Assembly (NCBI GenBank): GCA_002441585.1
Contig: DJWS01000009.1
Span: 16,353-80,352 of the forward strand
DNA length: 64,000 nucleotides
Origin: Candidatus Saccharibacteria bacterium UBA6224
GTDB taxonomy: Bacteria; Patescibacteriota; Saccharimonadia; Saccharimonadales; UBA4665
Direction: 5' to 3'
The notes under the pieces were generated by a model. That model ran no database searches and was not told the DNA's origin. It saw only the letters and a list, made by a program, of their open reading frames with translations. Positions 49,714 through 58,500 of the stretch are shown one piece after another. The first letter of the stretch is position 1, and every line of letters starts with the position of its first letter. Made by a program: the position numbers and the translations under genes.

Positions 49714-49719
49714 GATAGC

Positions 49720-50310
49720 ATGACAAAACACGTCGTTATTTACGTTCCGGGTCTGGGTGATTCGAACTATCAAGGACAGAAGCGGTTGATCGCCACCTGG
49801 CGGTTGTGGGGCGTTAGGCCGGTAATGTGCCGGATGAACTGGAGCGTTCCTGAGCAGTTCGAGGCCAAACTGCAGCGTCTGCTGGACATGATTGATTACT
49901 ACGCCGAACAAGGTTCGGTAGTTTCGTTGGTTGGTTCGAGTGCCGGCGCCGGTTCAGTACTGAATGCTTTTGCCCTGCGCAAAGACAAGGTGGCGGGCGT
50001 GGTGTGTATTGCCGGCAAGGTCAACAACCCGGAGGCGATTGGCAAGGAGTATCGGCGGAACAGTCCGGCTTTCATCGAATCTGCCTACCGCGTTCAGCGC
50101 TCGCTCGACCAGCTCGATTTTGACGCCGATAGACCGCGTATCCAGTCGCGTTTTGCTTGGCTGGATCCGGTGATACCGCGACGCGACAGCGAAGTCGTTG
50201 GTGGCAATAACCGCACCATGCCCACCATCGGCCATGCCTTTACTATCGCCACCCAGCTGCTCTTCGGCGCACCCTTCTTTCTGCGATTTTTACAGCGGCC
50301 TGTAAGGTGA
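49720..50310 (+). CDS. Small alpha/beta-hydrolase-like protein
   Basis: 196 aa. VVIYVPGLGDSNYQGQ is the N-terminal strand and oxyanion region, VGSSAGAGSVLNAF (near 70) the nucleophile elbow with the Ser in SSAGA, and IGHAF near 175 a candidate catalytic His; an acid may be the Asp in WLDPVIPRRDS. The substrate is unknown. There is no signal peptide. It starts beside the duplicated tRNA end and precedes hisS by 34 bp. Confidence 0.68.
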   Translation: MTKHVVIYVPGLGDSNYQGQKRLIATWRLWGVRPVMCRMNWSVPEQFEAKLQRLLDMIDYYAEQGSVVSLVGSSAGAGSVLNAFALRKDKVAGVVCIAGKVNNPEAIGKEYRRNSPAFIESAYRVQRSLDQLDFDADRPRIQSRFAWLDPVIPRRDSEVVGGNNRTMPTIGHAFTIATQLLFGAPFFLRFLQRPVR

Positions 50311-50344
50311 TAAAATAAGCTAGAACTAAACAAGAACCATATTC

Positions 50345-51664
50345 ATGGCACTATCCACCCAACCGTATAAAGGCGCTCGGGATTTTTACCCAGAAGACAA
50401 GCGCTTACAAAAATATATTTTCGGCAAACTTCGCGAGACCGTTGAGCGGTGGGGCTACGAAGAATATGACGCGCCGATTTTGGAGCCGCTAGATCTGTAT
50501 TTGGCCAAAACCGGTGACGAAATCGTCAACGAACAGACCTATGCTTTCGAAGACCGCGGCGGTCGCAAAGTGGCAATTCGCCCCGAAATGACGCCAACGG
50601 TCAGCCGCATGGTGGCTGCCCGGCGCCAGGAGCTGGCGTATCCGCTGCGTTGGTATAGCATTCCTAACTTGTGGCGCTACGAACGACCGCAGCATGGCCG
50701 GTTGCGCGAGCACTGGCAGCTCAACGTCGACATGTTTGGGGTCGATAGGCTGGAAGCCGATATGGAGCTCATCCAGATTGCCGACGCCATCATGCGGAAC
50801 TTTGGCGCTCGCCGCTCGATGTTCAAGATTCGACTCAACAATCGCCGATTCGTCGATTACGTCCTTCAAAAGGTATTGCAGTTCGATCACGTCCAGTCGT
50901 ACAGCGTGGCAAAGCTGATCGATCGCATGCACAAGATGGAGCGCGACACCTTCGTTACCCAACTTGATGCTTTGTGTACGCCGTCGCAGCGCGAAGGCGG
51001 TACTGTTGAGCGCTTACTTAAGATTTTATCGGCCCAGCGCATCAGCAGCTTGCCAGAAGAATTGCAATCACACGAAACTGTCCGCGAATTGCAGGTCGCC
51101 CTGGAAAGGCTGCACGATTTGGGTCTGATACACGTTGAATTTGATCCGACGCTGATGCGTGGCTTTGATTACTACACCGGCCTGGTATTCGAGGTTTTCG
51201 ATACGCACCCCGACAACAACCGCTCGCTATTCGGTGGCGGTCGCTATGATGGATTGGTCGGGTTGTTCGGCGTCGAACCGGTGCCGACAGTTGGTTTCGG
51301 CATGGGTGATGTGACACTTGGTGATTTCTTGAAAGTCCACGAGCTTTTGCCGACGCTGCATCCTGAGACGCGGGTTTACGCCGCGCTGATCGGCAATGTG
51401 GCCAAGGACGCCCAGCGTGTCATCCAAGATTTGCGCAAAGAGGGTGTCAATGTCGCCGTCGACATCAGCGGCCGCAGCATCGATAAGCAATTCAAGACGG
51501 CCGATAAGAAGGGCATCCCTTACGTTTTGGTCATTGGCGAGCAAGAACTGAGCAGTGAGCAATTTACCCTCAAAGACTTGCGCACCGGTAACGAGGAAAA
51601 GCACAGCATCGAACGGATCGCCACCATCGTCCAGGATCATCGTCACGCAGACGATGAGCTATAA
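50345..51664 (+). CDS. hisS: Histidyl-tRNA synthetase
   Basis: 439 aa, class II. Motif 1 region with GARDFYPED, motif 2 RPEMTPTVSR...LWRYERPQHGRLREHWQLNVD, the histidine-specific loops MRGFDYYTGLVFEVF and FGGGRYDGL, motif 3 VGFGMGDV, and a C-terminal anticodon-binding domain. Full length. No good Shine-Dalgarno sequence is seen before the ATG; TAAAAT and TAGAAC lie 20-30 nt upstream. Confidence 0.96.
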   Translation: MALSTQPYKGARDFYPEDKRLQKYIFGKLRETVERWGYEEYDAPILEPLDLYLAKTGDEIVNEQTYAFEDRGGRKVAIRPEMTPTVSRMVAARRQELAYPLRWYSIPNLWRYERPQHGRLREHWQLNVDMFGVDRLEADMELIQIADAIMRNFGARRSMFKIRLNNRRFVDYVLQKVLQFDHVQSYSVAKLIDRMHKMERDTFVTQLDALCTPSQREGGTVERLLKILSAQRISSLPEELQSHETVRELQVALERLHDLGLIHVEFDPTLMRGFDYYTGLVFEVFDTHPDNNRSLFGGGRYDGLVGLFGVEPVPTVGFGMGDVTLGDFLKVHELLPTLHPETRVYAALIGNVAKDAQRVIQDLRKEGVNVAVDISGRSIDKQFKTADKKGIPYVLVIGEQELSSEQFTLKDLRTGNEEKHSIERIATIVQDHRHADDEL

Positions 51665-51688
51665 CGACCTGGGCTGGTTATAGATTCG

Positions 51689-51720
51689 CTAGCCTAAAGG
51701 ATTGTAATCTGTTAGGCTAG
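51689..51720. other. Strong hairpin in the hisS-tig spacer
   Basis: CTAGCCTAA pairs perfectly with TTAGGCTAG (9 bp), with an inner GATT/AATC stem. No T run follows, so it may be an unusual terminator, an RNA-processing site or a leader element of tig. The rest of the 170-bp spacer shows nothing recognisable. Confidence 0.6.
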
Positions 51721-51834
51721 GTGAGTTAAGTCCCATAAAGGGCAAAGTGACTACGTAATTTACCGACATACCGTGCGTGCCCGACACAGCTAGTGCGCGA
51801 CTCGGATCGGAAGAAAGGTTTGCCGTATCACCAT

Positions 51835-53118
51835 ATGCAAGTAAAGAAAGAATCCCTTAGTCCTACCAAACTCAAATTGACGCTAGTGGCCGAACAGTCG
51901 GTCATGGAGCAAGCCAAGCAAGAGGCCTTGCAACATCTTGCCAAGCACGTCAAAGTGCAGGGCTTCCGCGAAGGTAAGGCACCACTGGCGCTGATCGAAA
52001 AACAGGTAGACCAAAACGCGCTGCAGACCGAATTTTTAGATATCGTGGTCAACCGCGTCTATGTCGATGCCCTGATGGCCGACCGACTGCGTCCGGTCGA
52101 TAGCCCAACCATCGCTATCACCAAATTCGTACCGTTCACCGAACTGGAAATGACCGCTGAAGTCGAAGTCGTAGGTGCGGTCAAGCTGCCTGACTACAAG
52201 AAGATCAAACTCGAAAAACCGGCCGTAAAAGTGACCGCCAAAGATGTCGATGAGGTATTGGATAACCTGAAGGAGCGCCTGGCCGAGAAAAAGACAGTTG
52301 ACCGTGCCGCCAAGACTGGCGACGAAGCCGTCATTGATTTTGCTGGTACCGATACCAAAACCAAAGAGGCGATTGCCGGAACCGATGGCAAAGATTATCC
52401 ACTGCTACTTGGCAGCAACAGCTTCATACCTGGCTTTGAAGAGGAAGTCATCGGTATGAAAGCCGGCGAGACCAAGAGCTTCGACATCGTCTTTCCTAAA
52501 GAGTATGGCGTCAGCGCCTTGCAAAACCGCAAAGTCACCTTTGAGGTCACCGTCAAAGAAGTGCGCGAGCTGGAGCTGCCAAAGCTCGACGACGCCTTTG
52601 CCGGACGGATCGGCTCGTTCAAGACGCTGGCCGATCTGAAGGCTGACATCAAACAGCAGATTACGGCCGAGCGCCAACAGGAGATTGACCGCACTTACGA
52701 GAGTGATTTGTTGGAAACGATTGCTAAGAAGACCAAGGCCGATATCCCAGAAATGTTGATTACCGAAGAAGTCGAGCGTCAGATAAACCAGGTGCGCCAA
52801 AATTTGATGTACCGTGGCCAGACATGGGAAGAATACCTCAAGAGCGAAGGTGTCAGCGAGGACGAGCTGCGTCAGCGCGAGCGTCCGGCAGCAGCCTTGC
52901 GGGTCACGGCTGGCTTAGCCTTGTCGGATATAGCTGAGGCCGAAAATATCTTCGTTACACCCGAGGAGACTGACGTCCGCCTGCAACTTATCCGGGGGCA
53001 GTACCAGGATGAGGCCATGCGCGCCGAACTTGACAAGCCGGAGGCCCGTCGCGAAGTCGCCAACCGCATCCTGAGTGAAAAAACCATCGCTCGTCTTACC
53101 GAATACGCATCCAAGTAG
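51835..53118 (+). CDS. tig: Trigger factor
   Basis: The ribosome-associated chaperone, 427 aa. The N-terminal ribosome-binding domain carries the signature GFREGKAP near residue 40; the FKBP-like PPIase domain spans about 150-240 (DEAVIDFAGT, GFEEEVIGMKAGE, RKVTFEVTVKEV); and the C-terminal helical arms follow. MQVKKESLSPTKLKL at 51835 matches the family start. The frame is open to GTG 51793; AGAAAGG lies about 16 nt before the ATG, so the ribosome-binding site is unclear and TTG 51820 cannot be excluded. Confidence 0.93.
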   Translation: MQVKKESLSPTKLKLTLVAEQSVMEQAKQEALQHLAKHVKVQGFREGKAPLALIEKQVDQNALQTEFLDIVVNRVYVDALMADRLRPVDSPTIAITKFVPFTELEMTAEVEVVGAVKLPDYKKIKLEKPAVKVTAKDVDEVLDNLKERLAEKKTVDRAAKTGDEAVIDFAGTDTKTKEAIAGTDGKDYPLLLGSNSFIPGFEEEVIGMKAGETKSFDIVFPKEYGVSALQNRKVTFEVTVKEVRELELPKLDDAFAGRIGSFKTLADLKADIKQQITAERQQEIDRTYESDLLETIAKKTKADIPEMLITEEVERQINQVRQNLMYRGQTWEEYLKSEGVSEDELRQRERPAAALRVTAGLALSDIAEAENIFVTPEETDVRLQLIRGQYQDEAMRAELDKPEARREVANRILSEKTIARLTEYASK

Positions 53119-53172
53119 ACAAATCATCAACAAAGTGAAATAATACTCTTAATTAGAAATCGAGAGGATTAT

Positions 53173-53601
53173 ATGGGTGAATGCGCTAAATTCTGTGATG
53201 GCTGTAAGCTAGACAACGGTGTATCCAATATCAGTAACGAGAAAATCAGGCATAATCTGACTACCCGATTACCAAACCCAGGTTTTGACATATTACTGGT
53301 AGATGCGGCTGATAGTGATATTACCAGTCTGCCAATCCGGGCACATGTGGGTAATTTTGTCGACAACACAATGCCTACGGCCACCTACAACGACATCAAA
53401 CAAAGGGTGGAGGATTGTAACGGTCCAATCACTACGACCGAACAGGTTTCACGTCTCGGTCGCTTCCTTGGGCGGCTGTTTGGAACTCGCGAAGTAGAGG
53501 TTGAGCGGTGTGGGGCCTTCCCGGACCAAGACCCGGCTAATATTGAGATAGCAGCTTCGTCAGATGGATGGCGCTACGAGGATTGGGCGCCGTATCAGTA
53601 G
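53173..53601 (+). CDS. Unrecognised 142-aa protein with Cys-rich N-terminus
   Basis: It opens with MGECAKFCDGCKLDNG, three Cys in C-x3-C-x2-C spacing that could bind metal or a cluster; further Cys occur near 80 and 110. The rest is soluble. GAGAGGA 5 nt before the ATG is a clear ribosome-binding site. The spacing TAGACA (at the tig stop) to TAATAC upstream may be its promoter, but the match is weak. It is followed by a 64-aa gene 5 bp downstream. No family recognised. Confidence 0.6.
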   Translation: MGECAKFCDGCKLDNGVSNISNEKIRHNLTTRLPNPGFDILLVDAADSDITSLPIRAHVGNFVDNTMPTATYNDIKQRVEDCNGPITTTEQVSRLGRFLGRLFGTREVEVERCGAFPDQDPANIEIAASSDGWRYEDWAPYQ

Positions 53602-53606
53602 GTAAT

Positions 53607-53801
53607 ATGTTTGGCGTTGTACTAAATCATGACTATGAGCCGGGTTCTAACGAGCCAAGCGTTTACTATGATCCGCTAGTCTTGGTGGAGATGAAGCAGC
53701 GATTGTACGAGTTTGCTCCTGAGGACGAGACCATAAATTTTCCCAGGATACTCGAGTTGTTCGTCGAGCCGATATCCGAAGAAGAGTTGGTTGAGCGATA
53801 A
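53607..53801 (+). CDS. Unrecognised 64-aa protein
   Basis: Begins MFGVVLNHDYEPGSNEP and ends in an acidic helix (EPISEEELVER). The ATG at 53607 follows TAGGTAAT 5 bp after the previous stop, which suggests an operon with it. The frame is open to 53568, overlapping the preceding gene. No family recognised. The CIRCE operator of clpP lies 22 bp after its stop. Confidence 0.5.
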   Translation: MFGVVLNHDYEPGSNEPSVYYDPLVLVEMKQRLYEFAPEDETINFPRILELFVEPISEEELVER

Positions 53802-53823
53802 ATTGCCCAATCTCGGAATGGGA

Positions 53824-53850
53824 TTAGCACTCGACCTTGACGAGTGCTAA
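53824..53850 (+). promoter_or_regulatory. CIRCE operator (HrcA site) upstream of clpP
   Basis: TTAGCACTC, nine spacer bases, GAGTGCTAA: perfect CIRCE arms identical to those before clpC. The -35 of the clpP promoter overlaps the spacer and right arm. Confidence 0.95.
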
Positions 53851-53865
53851 TTGCTTGCGTATGAT
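53837..53865 (+). promoter_or_regulatory. Promoter of clpP
   Basis: TTGACG (53837-53842), 17-bp spacer, TATGAT (53860-53865). The leader to the ATG is about 90 nt and has GGAGG near its end. Confidence 0.8.
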
Positions 53866-53962
53866 TAAAACATGTCTTAGTCATAGACGACCGAGTCGAG
53901 ACTGGAAAGAACTTTTGCTAGACAGCTTTAATCTATTAATGGGAAGTGTGTGGAGGTAATTT

Positions 53963-54562
53963 ATGAGCGTACTTATTCCAACCGTCGTCGAAAACGAAGG
54001 CCGCTACGAGCGAGCTTATGATATTTATAGCCGCTTACTAAAAGACCGCATCGTTTTCTTGGGCAGTGAAGTCAATGAGGCCACCGCCAACACCGTCGTA
54101 GCGCAACTACTTTTCCTGCAGGCCGAGGACGCCAAGAAGGACATCTTCTTCTATATCAACAGCCCTGGCGGCAGCGTTTATGACGCCTTGGCAATTTATG
54201 ACACCATGCAGTACGTGACCAACGACATCCAAACCGTCGGTATAGGGGTGCAGGCTTCAGCCGCAGCCTTCTTGCTGAGCAGTGGCACCAAGGGCAAACG
54301 ATTCGTCTTACCCAATTCAACGATCATGATTCACCAACCCAGCAGCGGTACGCGCGGCAAGGTAACCGATCAGGAAATCGATCTGCGTGAAAGCTTGCGT
54401 ATCAAGAAGTTACTTGAGGAAATAATGGCCAAAAACACCGGTCAAAAGCCCTCACAAATTCACGAGGACATGGAGCGCGATAAGTGGCTCGATGCCAAAG
54501 CTGCCAAGGCCTACGGTATCGTCGATGAGGTCATCACTACGCCACCTAAAGCCAGCAAATAG
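53963..54562 (+). CDS. clpP: ATP-dependent Clp protease proteolytic subunit
   Basis: 199 aa. The catalytic triad is S99 (GVQASAAAFLL), H124 (IMIHQP) and D173 (MERDKWL); INSPGGSVYDALAIYD is the N-terminal signature. The usual ASMG around the nucleophile reads ASAA. It degrades substrates delivered by ClpC. TGTGGAGG upstream is the ribosome-binding site. The TAG stop is also the first half of the -35 hexamer of the next gene. Confidence 0.96.
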   Translation: MSVLIPTVVENEGRYERAYDIYSRLLKDRIVFLGSEVNEATANTVVAQLLFLQAEDAKKDIFFYINSPGGSVYDALAIYDTMQYVTNDIQTVGIGVQASAAAFLLSSGTKGKRFVLPNSTIMIHQPSSGTRGKVTDQEIDLRESLRIKKLLEEIMAKNTGQKPSQIHEDMERDKWLDAKAAKAYGIVDEVITTPPKASK

Positions 54563-54588
54563 ACAAATCTTGAAAAATGTGCTATAAT
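54560..54588 (+). promoter_or_regulatory. Promoter overlapping the clpP stop codon
   Basis: TAGACA (54560-54565, whose TAG is the clpP stop), 17-bp spacer, TATAAT (54583-54588) with TGC before it. The ATG follows after 8 nt: leaderless or nearly so. Confidence 0.7.
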
Positions 54589-54596
54589 ATAAATAT

Positions 54597-55313
54597 ATGG
54601 CGCATACGAACGAAAGGCTGGAACTCATCGGCGACTGGAGCGTAGAACGCGCCGGTAGTGAGGTTTCGATTGAGTCTGTTCTGTTGCCGTCCGGTGCCCA
54701 CCAATCGGTGATTGAGGAATTTCCGCAAGTGACTTATGAACGTCGTTTGCTGGCTCGGCTGGCGCTCGGACCGCTGGCCGTTGATAAACCTGGTCGTACG
54801 CGTTTCATTGCCGTTCAAGACGTGGTCGAGCAATGGGCAAGTGATGCCCAGGGCTATAACGGCAACGCTATGATAAGTAACGCCCGGGATGTCTACGATC
54901 AGCAAACGCAGCACACGGCTACCATTCGACGCACGCGAGCCATCGTCGGTTTTCGCTTGTCTGCGCCACGCAGCATACCTAGCTCAATTATTCATGGCGA
55001 CAAGCACGCCGTCCTGACCGACCTGGCTGTCAAAAGAGAGGGCGACACCTACGAACAGCGACAATATGCCGCCATCGCGGTGTTGTCAGCCTTTCGATAC
55101 TTGGATAATCGTCGTACCCAGACGACCGTTTCGGCCGGACCGAGGCTTGAAATAAACCACAGAGATCTTTGGGAATCGCTTCATCCTGAGATGGCGGGCC
55201 TGCCATTGCACCCGGATCGGTCTTCGCTAAGACACCCGATAGCCCAGGATGCATCAGTCGCATACACAGGCTTTCGGCAGTACTTGATAAATGCCAAGAT
55301 GCTCGGCGCCTAA
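54597..55313 (+). CDS. Unrecognised 238-aa protein, possibly GNAT-like
   Basis: No certain family. The middle region (AIVGFRLSAP near 119-128, then HAVLTDLAVKREGDTYEQRQYAAIAVLSAFRYL near 142-174) has the strand-helix order and spacing of a GNAT acetyltransferase core, but the acetyl-CoA loop is not clear. There is no signal peptide or membrane segment. Strong promoter with almost no leader. It stands alone between clpP and the rpoBC promoter. Confidence 0.58.
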   Translation: MAHTNERLELIGDWSVERAGSEVSIESVLLPSGAHQSVIEEFPQVTYERRLLARLALGPLAVDKPGRTRFIAVQDVVEQWASDAQGYNGNAMISNARDVYDQQTQHTATIRRTRAIVGFRLSAPRSIPSSIIHGDKHAVLTDLAVKREGDTYEQRQYAAIAVLSAFRYLDNRRTQTTVSAGPRLEINHRDLWESLHPEMAGLPLHPDRSSLRHPIAQDASVAYTGFRQYLINAKMLGA

Positions 55314-55346
55314 ATAGTCAAGCGAAAAAATCATAGACAACAGTGG

Positions 55347-55375
55347 TTGACGAAGTAGTTTTTACTACGTATACT
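55347..55375 (+). promoter_or_regulatory. Promoter of rpoBC
   Basis: TTGACG (55347-55352), 17-bp spacer, TATACT (55370-55375). The spacer contains the inverted repeat GTAGT-TTTT-ACTAC, a possible operator. Confidence 0.75.
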
Positions 55376-55381
55376 AGAGGT

Positions 55382-55595
55382 TAAGAAGTAGTGTAAGTCG
55401 AACAGTGCCTAGTTTTATTACAATTCTCCGGTGCCAAAAACGTTCACTTAGAATCTTCGCGCGAACAACTAAATCACTTACCAACCAGTCGGCATACCGG
55501 TATTGCTGAGGATTGTGCGGCACCTTCGAAGGCTGCACAACTAGACAATAGTGGACTTGCTGATCGTAATTATTAGGGGGCGTTGCTAGTAGCGT
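55382..55595 (+). other. Long rpoB leader
   Basis: About 214 nt with no coding sequence seen. It holds a stable hairpin at 55513-55540 (TTGTGCGG pairing with CTGCACAA around an inner CCT/AGG stem) and AGGGGG about 15 nt before the ATG. No ribosomal-protein gene precedes rpoB here. Confidence 0.55.
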
Positions 55596-58500
55596 ATGGC
55601 AAACAGCACAGCGGGAAAGAAAACCAACACCACCAACCAGCGCGTGTATTACACGAGCGCACAGGACGATGCGCTTGCGATTCCGAGCTTGGTTGATCAC
55701 CAAAATAAGTCGTTCCAGTGGTTCGTCGAGGAGGGCTTGAGTGAGCTCTTGGCCGAAATCAGCCCAATCGAGGACTACACTGGCGCCAAATTGACTCTGG
55801 TCTTCAAGGACTACCACTTTGAGGAGCCCAAGATCAGTGAGGCCGAGGCCCGAGAAAACAACATCAGTTTCGACGCGCCGCTCAAGGCTAACGTCGAGCT
55901 TATCAACAAAGTCACTGGCGAGGTCAAGGAACAGGAAATCTACCTGGGCGATTACCCATGGATGACCGAGCGCGGTACCTTCGTGATCAACGGCGCCGAG
56001 CGCGTCGTGGTCTCGCAGCTTATCCGTAGTGCCGGCGTGTTCTTTACATCCGAAATGCACGGTACCAGCAACCTGTACGGTGCCAAGGTCATCCCTGGCC
56101 GTGGTGCTTGGCTGGAGTTTGAAACCTCGGCTGCCGGTGCCATCTACGTCAAGATTGACCGTAAGCGTAAGCTGCCGGTCACCACGCTGCTGCGCGCCCT
56201 AGGCGTCAGCGAAAGCGAAATGCGCGAAGCTTTCAAGCACGTCGACCAAGGTAAGACCAGCTACCTGCAGGCTACACTCGACAAGGACACCGCCCGCGGC
56301 CAGAACGACGCCCTCATTGAGGTCTACCGTCGTTTGCGTCCAGGTGATTTGGCCACCGTCGACAACGCTCGCAGTCTGATTGAGAACATGTTCTATAACT
56401 TCAAGCGCTTCGACTTTAGTCGTGTTGGTCGTTACAAGATTAACAAGCGCCTGGATCTCGATGTGCCGAACACGGTCGAGAACCGCGTCATGCGGATTGC
56501 TGATTTGGAAGCCATCGTGGCCGAGATCATGCGCCTCAACAATACGCAAGAACCAGCCGATGACATCGACAGTCTAGCCAACCGCCGCGTCAAGCTGGTC
56601 GGTGAGCTGGTCCAGCGCCAGTTCCGCATCGGTTTGCTGCGCATGGTCCGCAACACCCAGGACCGCATGAGCATGTCCGAAATCGAAACGGTCCAGCCGG
56701 GTCAGCTTATCAACGCCCGACCGGTTGTGGCCGCTGTTCGTGAATTCTTTGCCAGCTCACAGCTGTCTCAGTTCATGGACCAAATCAACCCATTGTCCGA
56801 ATTAGCCCACAAGCGTCGTCTGAGCTCAATGGGTCCCGGCGGTCTTTCGCGCGAACGCGCCGGTTTCGAAGTCCGTGACGCTCACGCTACTCACTACGGC
56901 CGCATCTGTGCCGTCGAAACGCCAGAAGGTGCCAACATCGGTTTGGTGCTCAACCTAGCCAACTACGCCCGCGTCAACGAATATGGTTTCATCGAAACGC
57001 CGTACCGCAAGGTCATCAACGCCGTTACCGCTAAGGATTCCGTCGGCGAGATTGCTCGCGTTGACCTAGAAGACGAAAGCGGCAAGGTGCTCGTGAAGGC
57101 CGGCAGCAAGATTACCTCTGCCGATGCCGCCAAGCTGGCTAAGGTCACGGCTCGTGTCACCTGGCCAGTCAAGGCTCGCGTGACTAGCGACGTCGTTTAC
57201 CTTGACGCCTACGAAGAAGCCAGCGCCATCATTGCTGGCGGTGGTAACGAGATTGACGACAACGGTTACTTTGCCAACGAACGTGTCGGTGCTCGTTTCG
57301 ATTTGCGCTCCGGCGAAGTTGACACCAACGACGTTACTCACGTGGACGCCGCTCGCAACCAGATTATTGGTTCGTCGGCCGGCCTCATTCCATTCATCGA
57401 GAAGAACTACGTTTACCGCTCACTCATGGGTAGTAACCAGCAACGCCAGGCAGTCCCACTATTGCAACCACAAGCTCCAATCGTCGGTACCGGTCTTGAG
57501 GAAGTTGCTGCTCGTAACACTGGTCAGGTCGTTTTGGCCCAAGGAGCCGGTGAGGTCGTTCGCGCCACCAGCGATGAAGTCGTCGTCAAATATAAAGACA
57601 GTACGCTGACCTACCAGCCGCAGCACTTTGCCCGCAGCAACGAAGGCACCAGCATCAACCAGCGTGTCGTCGTTTCGACTGGCGACAAGGTCAAGGCTGG
57701 CGATGTCCTGATCGAAGGTATGTCAATCGAAAACGGTGAATTGGCCCTGGGGAAGGACCTGCTGACGGCATTCATGCCTTGGAGCGGTTACAACTTCGAG
57801 GACGCCATCATCATTTCCCGCCGTCTCGTCCAAGACGACACCCTGACCTCCGTCCACATCGTCGATTTCATGATTGAAGTCCGCGAGACCAAGCTTGGTC
57901 CAGAGGTCGTCACCCGTGACATCCCTAACGTCTCAGAAGATACCCTGCGTCACCTCGACGAAGACGGTATCGTACGCATCGGTGCCGAAGTGCACCCCGG
58001 TGACATCCTGGTCGGTAAGATTACTCCTAAGGGTGAGCAAGAGCTCAGTTCTGAGGAACGCCTACTGCGTGCCATCTTCGGCGAGAAGGCCAAGGAAGTT
58101 CGTGACACGTCGCAGCGCATGAGTAACGGCAAGCACGGCAAGGTCGTCGGCGTAAAGGTCTTTAGTCGCGAAAACGGTCACGACCTGAAAGCTGGCGTAT
58201 TGATGCAAATCCAGGTCTTCGTCGCTCAGATGCGCAAGATTAGCGTCGGTGACAAGCTCGGTGGTCGTCACGGTAACAAGGGTGTTATCGCCCGAATCCT
58301 GCCAGTTGAGGACATGCCATTTACCGAAGACGGTACGCCGATTGACATCATCTTGAACCCGCTCGGTGTCCCATCCCGTATGAACATCGGCCAGCTGTTC
58401 GAAACCCACCTCGGCATGGCCGCCCGCGCCCTTGGCATCCGGGTCGCTAGCCCATCGTTCAACGGAGTCAGTGGTGAGAAGATCCAAGAGCTACTGAAGG

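Noticed and set aside
49414..49911. Minus-strand open frame through the duplicated tRNA-Leu end.
   Set aside because: It translates tRNA and hairpin sequence (the same GAAER piece appears twice) and overlaps the hydrolase gene; no coding evidence.
51665..51834. tRNA, SRP RNA or T-box in the hisS-tig spacer.
   Set aside because: No cloverleaf, no GGTCAGG/AAGCAGCA SRP core and no T-box sequence could be found; only hairpins remain.
56745..56830. Substitutions in the rifampicin pocket of RpoB (Ile at the E. coli 518 position, Ser and Met at 532 and 533).
   Set aside because: Position 518 varies widely in sensitive bacteria (Ala in Staphylococcus, Thr in Bacillus), so resistance cannot be read from this.
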